This document shows, in pieces, positions 11,994 through 23,133 of a DNA stretch of 64,000 nt; positions within the stretch are counted from its first letter, which is position 1; every line of letters begins with the position of its first letter. A program made the position numbers and the translations under genes. Location of the stretch: assembly GCA_025642065.1 (NCBI GenBank), contig JAODUP010000134.1:227001-291000 (forward strand). Direction: 5' to 3'. This DNA comes from Paralvinella palmiformis (taxonomy: Eukaryota > Annelida > Polychaeta > Terebellida > Alvinellidae). The notes beneath the pieces were generated by a model. The model was not told the DNA's origin. It saw only the letters and a list, made by a program, of their open reading frames with translations, and searched no databases.

Positions 11994-12159
11994 GCGGGGT
12001 CATCTCGTGCATAGAATGAAGACGATGGTCGCGAATATTAATTGGCATACGCTAGTCGAGAAAGAAGGTAATTGTAATATAGTGTGAAATATAGGTTAAT
12101 TAAGGGTAATGACACGTAACTAATTACTATAAATTATAGGTGGTTCGTAAAATGGCAGG

Positions 12160-12510
12160 AAATATAAATGTTTGTTTGTTTTGTTGTTCGGGGAGAATCC
12201 CCAGACTGTCGTTTATTCAGCACAGGCTCAATGTTGGAGTGGTTGAGAAACTCCTCCCCCACCACTCACAGGGGAGCAGTACGGAAAGAAGGAGCCAAAA
12301 TACCATGGGGTGGTCGCTGCCAGAGTGTTTTACGTCCTATGGGGTCTTCAATTTCCCCCCTTTTTTAATATTTCAGCCACACACGATGCTGTGAGCGGAG
12401 AAATCAATCTCTGGAAAAGTTTCGACCTCTTGCTGGGATCGAACCTGTGACCGTTGGCACCAATTAAGTGCCGGTTGCTTAACCGCTAGACTGCCAGAGC
12501 CCACTTGGTC
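12160..12510 (-). mobile_element. tRNA-derived SINE (family B), copy 2
   Basis: Near identical to 7180-7555. The minus-strand tRNA-like head lies at about 12505-12420, with the end of the A box-like sequence and GGTTCGATCCC as B box. Confidence 0.75.
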
Positions 12511-12889
12511 TATATGCGACAGTACCTTCTCCGTTTTTAACAGTTGGAAACTCCGTTTATAATAATTAGAAATTCCCTATTTGATTGACAAACTGTTTTA
12601 TTACAATTGGTTTAGAAATATAATGAAGTACCTATATACTCTGTTTTTAACAATTATTAATTTGGCAACAATTGTCTAAGAAAGAGAAGGAAGCATCTAC
12701 ACCGTTCTTAACAATTGGAAACTCTCCTTCTTTGATCGGTAAACTGTTGTGTTTTGGCATTCTGATACAATCCATTTGCTTAGGCTGACCATGTTAGTAT
12801 CAAGTTAACTTAATAATAATGATAATATGCTTTTAATATCACTCACGTCATTGTATAACAGAATCTATAAAGTTAATTCTCTCTGGTGT

Positions 12890-13745
12890 GATTTATTTAT
12901 TTATTTTATTCAATCTCCATAGAATGGAGAAAATACAGGATAAAAGTACATACAGCATACTATAAACAAGAACAATACAAGCTTAATACAGCAATACTAT
13001 TTAAGAATATTTTGTTTAGCTAAAAGATACTCGTTAGACCATGGCTTTATATAATTATCGTTATATCAGTAGTATATGAAGATTGACTAGAATTCGTACA
13101 ACCTGGGAAAATAAGACTAGCGGGAGAAATACCCATATCAATAATTCGATTTACTAATGTGCCAGGTATTCAAATATTTGAGTCACAAATAAATCAATAA
13201 AATATACACAAAGGTTGCTGGTTGGTGAATCATTTTGAAATATTCTGGTAAATAAATAGTATTCGCACCAGTTATGCCAAGAGCTTGAAGAAAATTACTA
13301 TGATGAGATCTTTTGCTGAGACCACAAACGTGTTCGAATTTCGGCGTGGGCATATCTGAAGGTTGTTTCATCTTTGACTTCGTTTCATTACCTTTGAAGG
13401 TCGTTCGGCCCATTTAGCCTACCTTGTGCACAAAAGTGGCCGTAAAACATCAATCATCATCATCACAAACGTATTTCATGATGTTGTCTTGTGCAGACTG
13501 AATCTTAGCTACATTATTGACACTCACGGATAGAGAATCAACACCATATAATAAAGTAGGCAAGCATATGGTTTTGGATAAGTGAACTTAGCTTTTTGTA
13601 TTTAAACCTGGATAAGACATACCAATATTGCTTATTGAAAACATACTTCGTTTAGCTTTTTTGAATTCGAGTACTAATTAACATAGTCGTTGTATTTAAC
13701 ATTATTCTTAAAAGTTACGCCCATGATATCCATGATTTATGAGTG
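12890..13745 (-). mobile_element. 5'-truncated LINE, C-terminal ORF2 region and 3' end
   Basis: On the minus strand, frames read KRSMFSISNIGMSYPGLN, ICLPTLLYGVDSLSV and, beyond an inserted SINE, LSKRSHHSNFLQALGITG. This is the usual C-terminal layout of LINE ORF2 after the reverse transcriptase. The 3' end is the (AAATA)n-like tail at 12893-12915. The SINE at 13332-13463 interrupts it; the frame agrees on both sides once one target-site duplicate is discounted. Confidence 0.7.
13332..13463 (+). mobile_element. SINE-A insertion (5' truncated) with target-site duplication
   Basis: Starts inside the B box (GTTCGAA), runs through the shared body (CACTTTTGTGCAC motif, reversed) and ends in (ATC)n. 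It is flanked by a perfect 9-bp duplication CACAAACGT at 13323-13331 and 13464-13472, showing target-primed insertion into the LINE. Confidence 0.85.
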
Positions 13746-14130
13746 TACATTTTAGTTTATTAAATACCGAGGGAAGATCACTCAAACAGGGTTAGAGTTA
13801 GGGTTAGCCAAACAGGGGCGATATCACTCAATGTCAATGGGGCGACATTTCTTGGCTACTCGAACGCTGTTCGCCGCTATAACAGCAGTGAGTATTCCCA
13901 TACCATATTATACAAGTGCTGATAATGTGCTTCTAAGACCAGTGGCGTCATTGTATAGCAGAATCTTTACATTTATTCTTTCTGAAGTTTACATTTTAGT
14001 TGATTAAATAACGAGGCGAGATCACTCGAACCGGGGCGACATCACTTAATGTCAATGGGGCGACGTTATTCGAACTGGGGCGAGATCACTTGGAGTGAGG
14101 TTGCATTGGGGCGACATCATTTTGAACCTT
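13745..14130. repeat. Array of GGGGCGA(C/G)ATCACT motifs
   Basis: About eight copies of a 14-bp motif near GGGGCGACATCACT are spread over two duplicated half-units. TACATTTTAGTT.ATTAAATA precedes both (about 13745 and 13990). The preceding sequence at 12815-12890 matches 13915-13990, so the LINE at 12890-13745 lies inside the first half-unit. Confidence 0.6.
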
Positions 14131-14529
14131 CAGTTTTCCAACCCGTGCTGTGGGCTCTACTGTGTCCCCTAGTCAAAATAAAATGCTTTAACTGATTGTT
14201 TTGATATTAAGCCTTGGTTAGCTAACACTATAAGTAATTAAGAATTAACTCTTTATATAAATAATTAATGAGATATAAATCCATTGAAATTGAAAAGTAT
14301 AAAATATACTGGCATAAGTTAACCAATTTATTTCAAGAATCGCAAAAAAGATCATTATATCATTAAATACCATGAGAATATATAACTGATATGAAAATTA
14401 TAATAATTTCTCAATGTTCATAATCATGACGCCTTCATAATCGGAAAAATAGCTACTTTGTGATGAAATTAGTTTTATATAGCTCAAACATGCATGAATA
14501 CTTATTATAATATTATATTTAATAATAAT

Positions 14530-14802
14530 AATAATAAAGGCCGGCATTTTAACGTGGCTGTCAACCTCAAATGAGGGAGACGCATATGGTCTGTAATTTA
14601 TAGCTTCCCCATGGAGACTAATTCTAAATAAATTTAGAATAGAATGTCCGGTGGAGTAAGCCTTGCCAGTTGCCTGGCTGGATGAAAAACTTCTCTTACT
14701 AGTCTATATTGCCATGGCTGAGGCGCGAACCTGCGACCTCCCGCACAGAATGACCCTAGTCATTGGTAAATAGTCTCACGCTCTAACTATTAGGCCATAT
14801 GC
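14530..14802 (-). mobile_element. tRNA-derived SINE (family C)
   Basis: Minus strand: TGGCCTAATAGTTAGAGC as A box and GGTCGCAGGTTCGCGCC as B box. The element ends in (ATT)n at 14520-14537. A cloverleaf is not intact enough for a working tRNA. Confidence 0.65.
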
Positions 14803-15090
14803 GTAAATATGTATGTGTGTATGTGGGGGGGGGGTTAATTCATAATTTATATGGAGAATACTTTTAATATAAGAATTTTGCATATGAAATTCTGCTTTTA
14901 AAAGTTTTACTGTTTTAGATTATAAAGTGGTATAATTATATGATTTTAAATGCACCCAGGAGCTATAGCGCATAATCAGAGTTTTCGGTTGTAAGAGTTC
15001 GATTTGTTTTGCTTACGAATTATCGTGTTACGGTATATTTTGGGTATGATTGTTCTTGAGTACTATTTGGATTAATTCCTTCAGCGTAGT

Positions 15091-15102
15091 GTGCATGCGC
15101 GG
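15091..15102 (+). promoter_or_regulatory. NRF-1-like site upstream of SOD1
   Basis: GTGCATGCGCGG lies about 80 bp before the SOD1 start and is one mismatch from the NRF-1 consensus YGCGCAYGCGCR. No TATA box is evident. The call rests on motif likeness only. Confidence 0.3.
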
Positions 15103-15182
15103 CAAAGTACAGACGACCCGATTTTGGTTGGCAGTTTTGTTTGTTATTTTCTTCTACCGTCGAACGTATTTGTCACGTAAAT

Positions 15183-15254
15183 ATGGCCATTCATGCTGTA
15201 TGCGTTCTGAAAGGTGACGGACCGGTTACGGGAACTGTCAATTTAAAGGAGGAG
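15183..15254 (+). CDS. SOD1: SOD1 exon 1 (24 codons)
   Basis: Encodes the first beta strands ([15 protein letters not shown]). Donor GTCAGT, phase 0. Confidence 0.95.
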
Positions 15255-18200
15255 GTCAGTTCAAAATAGGCAATTTGTTAAGTTCAAGTTGTCACGTTGT
15301 ATTATAATTATATCTATAATTATAAAGTAGACTATATGATTCCGTTCATACATATGATATATAGTCATATAATATTGATATACAGTAATTATTAATACTA
15401 ATAGCCTCTACTATGCATTCCAACACGTGACTTTTAGTGTCATAGTTCAATATATTCAAATATTTTTTATGAAACAAATGAGTATTACTATTACATAATG
15501 ATAAATTTATTAGTGTAGGGTTAGGCTTATCTACTTATCGCATGAGTGTACTACTACTACTAGATCTAGTCTAGTAAGACTAGATCTAGTCTACATTATA
15601 TCTAGACCCTAGTACTTAAAATAGTTTGTCAGTCTGTGACTATGTACGATGACTTGACAGTTTGCAAGTATACTAACTGTTAGCTGTCGCCACTTGACTA
15701 GTCTATCGTTAAAACGAGAAATATTCACCCTTTTTTTACCTTTTCTACCCTAACCCTGTATGTCAAAACATACATGTGACTTATTTTAAGTTATCATTAT
15801 TAAACACCTGTGTATTATTTTAATGGCCACTTGTGAGTGACATTAGATTAAAAATTTGCTGGTCATAAAACACCATATTATGGCATATAATATTGTAATT
15901 TTGTATAAAATACGAAGTGACTAGATCTTTAGGACCAGTAAGTGCAATTTTATAGCTATTGGTCCGGTTTCCGTGGCGTATATAATGCGTAAGCTGCTAG
16001 GAAATGTCACATTATTCAGCTTGACATGTCAACTTAGCCAAGTTTGAATTGACAAATATTAGACTACCTTGACAGAATTCCACAAATGGTTAGGGTTAGG
16101 CAGACAGTGCCGGAGCTTTAGTAAATTCGTATGGTGTCCGATAGCTGGCAGTATGTTATATTCTACTGGATATTCAAGAAGGTGCACAGCTGAAATACTG
16201 GAGTTATAGCTATTTTGGTATATAGATAGAGCAGTTGTTCAGTTATATAATATTAGAATGAGTATACAGGGTCATTCCACACAACTCACCCAGTGCCTAT
16301 TTGGTCACTATCTTGAATTTTTATTTTAAATACACAAATATCTATATATGGAAAACTATCATATGCCAGATATTAGGCTACAAATGCTTTCTGAGATATA
16401 GGCTCCTCAAAAAAGGGGTGTGACCCCTTTTTACCCTCTTGAGAGCCAAAATTGACTAGATAATGTCACTGTAAATGCCAACTTGTCCTGAAGCCATTTT
16501 GACATGTAGATCTGTGTTTTACAGATAAGAACACATTTTTCTAATCATACCATCTAAAGGTTCATTGGAATGGCAGTGAACAGTTTGCCAGTAATTACTA
16601 CTGAATAGGTATACAAGCTGCAAACTATGTCAGGGTTCCCATGCGTCCTGGAAAATAACATTCACTTTCCAGATCCTGGAAATATCCTTGAATTTTACAA
16701 CATCAGGAAATGTTATCTTAGAACAACAAAAAAGCCTGTGCACAAATAGTATCCCTGTAGAAGAAAGAGTGCTGGTACATAGTCTTGATATCCCATGTTA
16801 GTTAAATTTAAATAAAAGTCGGTGGAGTAGATAGGTAGAAGGGGTGAGGAGGAGGAGGCTATACCATAAGCTGTCACTTCCATATTAAAGAAACTGGGAT
16901 GTAACCAAATTTATACAACAAAATCTTGCTTAATTCTAAGTGATTTTTCTGTCCCAGCAGCATTAAATCAATATAAATTGTGCTGGTTATAACAAAATTT
17001 GAAGTTTCAATTGTCAGTTCACTTAGAACGCTGCACAAGCATTGTGCTCATTGCAGTCGTGCAACAACCAACATAACACATGTCACTTCAAAGGGTATTG
17101 TGGCATATGATGAACTGTGAACTTTGGATTGGCTTGCCAACCTGTTTAAATAACAGTGTATCCACAGCTCAGAGAAAGACTTGAAATGTTTCCCTGCAAC
17201 ACAGGGAATTTTTATGCTTACATTCTAAATTTATAGCATTAGGGGTGGATTGTAGGCCGCATTACTAAAAAAAGTTCATTCAACATGCTATTGTTGCACA
17301 CAATACACAGGGAACTCGTTTATGTGGTTTAAAGATGCTAGAGCCCCAAAAATTCCAATTTCTGATTCTATTATCCAGGAACAGGCAAACAAATATACCA
17401 CAGGGCTTGGTATTGATGATTTCCAGTGTAGTGAAGGGTTGCTTCATGGATTTAAATGTCATTATGACATACAGTTCTGTGTGAATCAGGTGATTTCTCA
17501 ACTGAACTGACCGATCTACAAGCTACTGTCCAACAAGTCATTAGTGCTCAAGGGAGATTCGTGTCATGGTGGCAAACGATCAAAAGAAAGACTGACAATT
17601 CTCCCCTGTGCCAATATGACTGGGATAGAATAGCCATCATTGCTAGTGACTGGTAAAGCAGAAAAACGTGTTTCAAAGGTGTAAAATCACTGCCTACCCC
17701 TTATCATAGTAACAAAAAAGCATGGATGACATCTCCATGGTTTTCTGAATGACAGGACCATAAATTCGCTGCTCAAAAATGGAATATTGCCATGGTGATA
17801 GACAATGGCCCAGCCCATCCTCGCATTGAAGGCTTGAAAGCAATCAAGTAGGTTTTTCTCCCTGTCAACACAACAAGTCACATTCAGTCAATGGACCAGG
17901 GAATAACTGCTTATCTAAAACACCATTATCATTCGATCATAGTGAAACAGTTAATCGTGACCATAGACAGGAGTGAACCGGATGCCATGCACATTATCCA
18001 GCGAACATGGCACTTATTTAAGCAGGGATAGAAGTGAATTCAAATCCGCTGCTACTGCTAGTCCACAGGACTAGTAACTTGAAAAATATACTAGTTCTAA
18101 GACAGTGAGAGTAATTCACTGGTTCTGACTATACCAAATAAAGTTTCTCATACTTTATTTATTTCATAATTGGTGAGCTTCAGTGATTTTGTAGCACTTT

Positions 18201-20930
18201 TTTTTTCATGAAGGGCAATATTGTGACATTGACTGGAGAAATCACTGGCTTAGAACCGGGAAAGCATGGTTTCCATGTCCATGAATTTGGTGACAACACA
18301 AATGGTGAGTGTTATACAGACCTATCATGATCAATACAAATATTATATTCCTTATATCCACTTATTTAAGCAGGGATATACTTGTTCTTAGAATAATAGT
18401 TTGTTTGGATGGTATTATTATTTCCCACTAAGTGTAGTTAGTTTAGTGTTGTGTTTAAGTGTACTCTGTTTGTAAGGCTACTTTTCAAAAACCTGTGGTC
18501 CATTGGTATCTTTGAAAGCTTTTTGTAATTAATCCATTCGGTTACCAAATTCCTGTTATCAATGGATTAAGTGTCCTTAGTTATTATGCTATTTTAGACC
18601 CTATTAATAGATAACATTACCATGTTTAAATGCATCAGATGCCTACATGGCTAACAGTTTTATATTTGTTCTCGTGGTGCTAAGTGAGCATTTATTAATG
18701 ATTGTGAGTTATCAGTCGGACCGGATTTGTTTCCAAATTTCACCAGAAATTACATATTTACAGTACCATTATCAACTGTATTTAATGAACATTTACAGGC
18801 TGTACTAGTGCTGGTGGTCACTTCAATCCTTATGGAAAAGAGCATGGAGCGCCAGATGATGAGAACAGGTCTGTGGAATAGACTAAGTAAACACGGCTAT
18901 TTATTATTGTCACACATCTGTGTGCGAGTTCATCATTCATTTTTTGGAATGGACAGTTTTATTTTGTTGGCAGTAATTCCATAATGCAGTCGGCTTGAAT
19001 AGAAGTTGTCAGTCAATCCGAATGTGGATGTTGTTACTAGCCACTTTATTAATACTATTTATTAGTTTATTAAAGCATCTTTTATCTTGTGTACATGTTA
19101 CCTAATTTTGATCTTTACAGACATGCAGGAGACTTGGGTAATGTCATAGCAGGAGATGATGGCAAGGCAGTAATCAACATAACCGACTCCCTTGTCAAAC
19201 TTACAGGTCCAAATTCGGTTATTGGTAGAACTCTTGTTGTAAGTTTTCTTAGCATTTTCCACTAATTTATATTAGTTGGTTTACCATGGTTCTTCTGTAT
19301 CCTTAAAGCCCCTAAATTTTAGTAATTAAAATGTTCGGGTCTGTACAGAGTAACAAATTCGATCCACTAGCACCCAAAATAAGATCTGTGTGTAGTCATG
19401 ATACAGCGTGGTAGAAGTTGCTGCGTCATTCTTTCATTATAGAGATTGACAAATGAATATTTATATCTGTGAAGTTCCATGTGGACTAGATGATTGAGTA
19501 TAAAACTTTGGGATAAAGAAATACAGTCCAGCTCCATTATAGGATGGTTACTGCATATTACAGATGCAACTCTAATATGGGGGGTTCTTGATTATTTGGA
19601 CCGACGATATTAAATGTGATTTTCCACAGTAAGTCTACTGAAAATCCTTGCATGTCATAGACCATTCTTGAAACTTGAAAGCAGTTAAACACCCTGCATC
19701 TGTCAGAACCCAAAATATTACCTACCCACTGTCACCAGTTTGTTCAATAATTAATGTAAGCTAGTAAACGTTTTAAGCTTAATTGCATGTTTAAACAACC
19801 ACAGGTTCATATGAACGGTTTAATCTGTTCGTACGGCAATTAATAATTTTCACTTGTAAAATAATTCAGAATACTTGTATCATAATTCTTGGCTATTATT
19901 TGTGTGTAGTTAATTACACGTAGAGAAAATATTTCCACATAAAAACCCCCATGTTTCTGTTGTTATAGTATCAAACCTTGAATGCCGTCTTACTCACTCA
20001 ACAACAATAAACGTCCATTTGCTGCCATTGATGAGATTACCAGCATTTGAATAAATAAGAAATACCATTTAGTTAGGCAACTTCAGCCACCATTAGCCAA
20101 ATTACTACAATTCATTCTAATTGGATTAAAATGATTATACTGTGTTATCTACATGAAAATACATCAAAAGAATGATCGACATTCCTAATTATGTTGTATC
20201 TCGGCCACTGCTACTACTAATGCACATCGATCACTTTCCATGGTCCTGGTCCACTTGTAATGTGATTCATGGCGCATCACCCGGTTATAATGGAACCAGA
20301 CTGTCTTAATAAACACGTGCTATACAGTTATTATTGTTTCAACTGTGCCCCATTCCAAACCCAATGGCTGATGTATTTTCCTGAAATTGTCTCGATCTGT
20401 AAGCACCACATTTAGTCACTGTCTGTGATGTACATCTTCTGTTAATGGAGAAGGATTCTTGGTGATGGTGAACAGGTCAATATTAATTGTCTCGGAAGAA
20501 TTGTTTAACAAGTCCTACTGATCAGTACGAGAGTGAGCTAAAGATCAGATACCAGATAAAACAAATTACACTTACCAATTCAGCTGGTCTTGTATTATAG
20601 GAGACTGTTTAAGACACAAAATGTTTTTTGTTGTAAATACTATCACCTGCTTCCACATTTTAATATAATAATGTTTATAAGCTAGATGTTGTCATATATA
20701 TATATTTAGTTTTCAAACATTTTAAGGAATCTGGCCCATAGTTGTTGTTGTTTTGAAATGTTCTTTCTGAATAATACATTTCCTTCGATGGTTCATCTGC
20801 TGCAATTTTGTCTTCATAGGTGCACGTTGGTGTTGATGACCTTGGACGAGGTGGAGATGAGGAGAGCAAGAAGACGGGAAACGCTGGAGGACGTCATGCC
20901 TGTGGTGTTATCGGTATTACCAAAGTTTAA
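15183..20930 (+). CDS. SOD1: Cu/Zn superoxide dismutase, complete (five exons)
   Basis: Exons 15183-15254, 18214-18304, 18799-18868, 19121-19238 and 20820-20930 join to 153 codons plus TAA, the usual length of the cytosolic enzyme. It dismutes superoxide to oxygen and hydrogen peroxide. Copper ligands are H45, H47, H62 and H119. Zinc is held by H62, H70, H79 and D82. The disulfide pair is C56/C145 and the substrate-guiding arginine is R142. The [11 protein letters not shown] signature and [14 protein letters not shown] end are present. There is no signal peptide, so a cytosolic form is expected. The start has AAT before ATGG, an acceptable context. The exon 2 acceptor (after TTTTTCATGAAG) was chosen because it preserves family length; the nearby TAG at 18192-18194 would add six residues and is less likely. 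Confidence 0.97.
16631..16700 (+). mobile_element. Solo hAT-like terminal end
   Basis: CAGGGTTCCCATGCGTCCTGGAAA-type end with following CCAGATCCTGGAAA repeats. It resembles the ends of the element at 32170-33331, but no partner end is seen nearby. Confidence 0.4.
17300..18010 (+). pseudogene. Dead Tigger/pogo-family transposase
   Basis: The plus-strand frames first give [21 protein letters not shown], the CENP-B-type HTH region. After frameshifts come ANMTG, GKAEKPRCFKGVK-like and [15 protein letters not shown], which carries the second catalytic Asp. The last block is [16 protein letters not shown] with the third Asp. The order and motifs are those of Tc1/mariner-superfamily Tigger transposases. 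At least three frame breaks and stops make it inactive. It lies within SOD1 intron 1 in the same orientation as the gene. Confidence 0.85.
18214..18304 (+). CDS. SOD1: SOD1 exon 2, copper-site exon
   Basis: Encodes [12 protein letters not shown] with two copper-binding histidines. It ends in phase 1 at GTGAGT. Confidence 0.95.
18305..18798 (+). other. SOD1: SOD1 intron 2
   Basis: 494 bp of AT-rich intron with no recognisable feature. Confidence 0.8.
18799..18868 (+). CDS. SOD1: SOD1 exon 3
   Basis: Encodes [20 protein letters not shown], with the disulfide cysteine, the bridging histidine and a zinc histidine. Ends in phase 2. Confidence 0.95.
19121..19238 (+). CDS. SOD1: SOD1 exon 4
   Basis: Starts with RHAGDLGNV, supplying the last zinc ligands (His and Asp), and ends at IGRTLV before GTAAGT. 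Confidence 0.95.
19239..20819 (+). other. SOD1: SOD1 intron 4 (1.6 kb)
   Basis: Half of it is a MITE (19525-20303); the rest is AT-rich with a short TA run at 20696-20705. Confidence 0.7.
19525..20303. mobile_element. MITE with CAGTCYRGYTCCATTATA ends
   Basis: Left end CAGTCCAGCTCCATTATA and right end, reverse-complemented, CAGTCTGGTTCCATTATA match at 15 of 18 bases. The left end follows a TA. The 779-bp interior has no transposase. Parts of the interior recur at 46075-46215 and 47170-47290. The CAG-start and the Tigger remnant nearby suggest a pogo-type element, but that link is inferred. Confidence 0.6.
20820..20930 (+). CDS. SOD1: SOD1 exon 5 and stop
   Basis: Encodes [12 protein letters not shown], containing the fourth copper histidine, through the C-terminus GVIGITKV and TAA. 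Confidence 0.96.
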   Translation: MHVGVDDLGRGGDEESKKTGNAGGRHACGVIGITKV

Positions 20931-21108
20931 ATCCTGTAGTCTTGCACAAATTTATTCCAGGTTTTGTGATGACAAGATAATCTGATTATGTTGTAGTGCC
21001 AGCATTTATTTTTATGGCTTCTTAATTTTCTGTCATTGGTTGTCTTTAATTAAAATATAAATTTGTAGAGAAATCACACAATCATTGTGTACCAAATACT
21101 TGGGACTG

Positions 21109-21114
21109 AATAAA
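21109..21114 (+). promoter_or_regulatory. SOD1: Candidate SOD1 polyadenylation signal
   Basis: AATAAA about 180 bp after the stop gives a 3' UTR near 200 nt. It is the first canonical signal downstream. Confidence 0.6.
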
Positions 21115-21916
21115 ACTCCTGCTTGTATCACTACTTACTTGATCTCTTTGATTGTGACTTTTGACACTGTTTATGGACACAACATACTTTACAATATACA
21201 TGTTTCGACTCTTAATAACATCAAATTATCATGAAATTAAATATATATGATTTGTAGCCCTTAAAAAATCTTTTTATGTAATGCATTGTAATATATCTTT
21301 GAAACAGAATTAGATATTTATAGGTTTGATATAGTCATAAATGTAGAAACAGGACATTCATTTCAATCCACATCCAAGCATGTACACAGTAAACTACTGT
21401 TCTGTTGCAACATACACAAGCATATGATTAGCCACCCATGACCTGAACATTCTTACCAAATATTCACTAGAGAGTTGATGAACGACAACCTCACACCATT
21501 TATCATCGAGAGTTTTCCTTGAATAACATCAGTAATTTGGGTATCGTCCGAAATTATTCTAGAGAAACGTATGCACCAGTTCTCGTGGTGAAGATTGGAA
21601 AAGGAATTTTTTCAGCTGGTAGTCAAGAAAATAATTAATAACAACCCCATTCATTAGCAAACACAACAGGTTTATAACACTAGCGTGATTTATTGTCACT
21701 TACTTACTCATTATTATAATGAAATGCATACATCTTAAATTAACGTCATTCAAATTGTATATTTACATTATTATTATCACTTGTAAGGTGAGGTGCAGTT
21801 TAATGTACAAAATATGATACCGGTAATATGGTTTCTGGATCATGTTACATCCATTAATGTATTTATATAACATTATTCTTTAGTTTATCCCAACATTACT
21901 AACCACACACACACAC

Positions 21917-21947
<31 letters not shown>

Positions 21948-23133
21948 TATATATATATATTATATATACATGCACACAACCATTAAAGTTGGAAGCAGTG
22001 TAATTGAGATAGTTAGACTTGTGAAACACAAACTAAACTTTACAAAGTCAATAATAATCTGCCTGAATATCATTCAGTTTTTGCTTTCACTCCAAGGAAA
22101 CTAATGTTCTAAAATGCTGCCAGACTTATTAACTAACTGAGGCTATATTTAAAACAGTTCATGAAGCGCTCAGCCACCTTACCACACACACACGAGTAAC
22201 CAATAGTAAAATACAATTCTGTAAAGGAGCTATTTAGATTCACAAAAATAGATGTATGCAGTATAAACTGTACCGGGAGCCACTTTATTAAGTTGCTACA
22301 TGATATAACTACTTGTTAATAACTAATGACAGCATAACCTTACCGTAAAAGTATAATTTAAAAAAAAAATATTGGGAATATGTCATAAGCGATATCCAAG
22401 ATCTGACTGAAGCAAATCAAATATTACTCCCCCCCCCCTTACAGATTTAGCATCAGATTAGTTTGTTTATATTGATCAAGATCAATACGTTTCTCGTAAA
22501 ACTGCAGAGACAGACACTGAATTTATTTTAAAAAATGGTTACAAAATTAACAAGACAAGCACCGAAATGACAAGACATGCAATGAATGAAGGACACTACC
22601 ATTCGAGGTGCTCGACATTTATGTCTGTTCCCAGCTAGATGACATTAACTGCCCATAATCTGGCAAGAACAAACTGATAAAAGAACATTAAATATAGGAC
22701 CATTTGTCGACCAGATAATTAGGAACATCCGACTACACCACAACCAAAAAACAAGCTGTATTAAAATGTAATTAAAACTGGTCTGACCCTAGATTAAGTG
22801 ATACAACTAGATGATTGATGAACCAATAAACTGAATCACTGCTATGGTAATGATGTATTACAGAAGTTAAATTCAAGATCACACAGCAACAGTATACTAT
22901 GATTTGTGATGATGATGATGATGATGATGATGATGTCAACTAGTAGATACAAGAATGGTTATTGTAAAATCTTCCACTTTGATAAGGAACCATGTACTGA
23001 TGAACAATGCGTCGTATAGATAGCAATACTTAACACGACATGTGTCATAAATTCATTTTACTTCAACACAAGTAAACTAATTGAGGAAGGACATGTGAAA
23101 ACAATACCAGCGTGCATCGCATGAAAATACCCT
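21115..23133. other. Convergent gap between SOD1 and SCAF 3' ends
   Basis: Contains a mixed CA/TA microsatellite (21903-21972), a (GAT)n run (22907-22937) and a minus-strand AATAAA (22522-22527) that could end SCAF mRNA with a 3' UTR near 600 nt. No gene is seen. Confidence 0.6.
22522..22527 (-). promoter_or_regulatory. Candidate SCAF polyadenylation signal
   Basis: Minus-strand AATAAA about 600 bp beyond the SCAF stop. Other possible signals lie farther left, so the site in use is uncertain. Confidence 0.35.

Larger units (their letters stand above)
6356..15182. other. Intergenic region between divergent AK9 and SOD1
   Basis: About 8.8 kb without a recognisable host gene. It is a patchwork of mobile elements: possible LINE C-terminal remnant (6935-7010), SINE-B copies (7180-7555, 12160-12510), a foldback array and dead transposase (7553-9170), a TTAA MITE (10613-11171), a LINE interrupted by a SINE (12890-13745), a second motif array (13745-14130) and a tRNA-derived SINE (14530-14802). 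The stretch 9170-10360 shows only AT-rich sequence and one CTCF-like motif. Confidence 0.7.
15255..18213 (+). other. SOD1: SOD1 intron 1 (3.0 kb)
   Basis: Holds a hAT-like end (CAGGGTTCCCATG at 16631) and a dead Tigger-type transposase (17300-18010). A tract rich in CTAG and AGATCT palindromes lies at 15555-15610. Nothing else is recognised. Confidence 0.7.

Noticed and set aside
13793..13808. Telomere-like TTAGGG units (also CTAACCCTAACC-like near 15749)
   Set aside because: Only two units, part of a dispersed motif array or chance; not an interstitial telomere.
18192..18213. Alternative SOD1 exon 2 acceptor at TAG 18192-18194
   Set aside because: In frame but would insert six residues (several Phe) absent from the family; the acceptor at 18212-18213 after the T-run gives the standard 153 residues.
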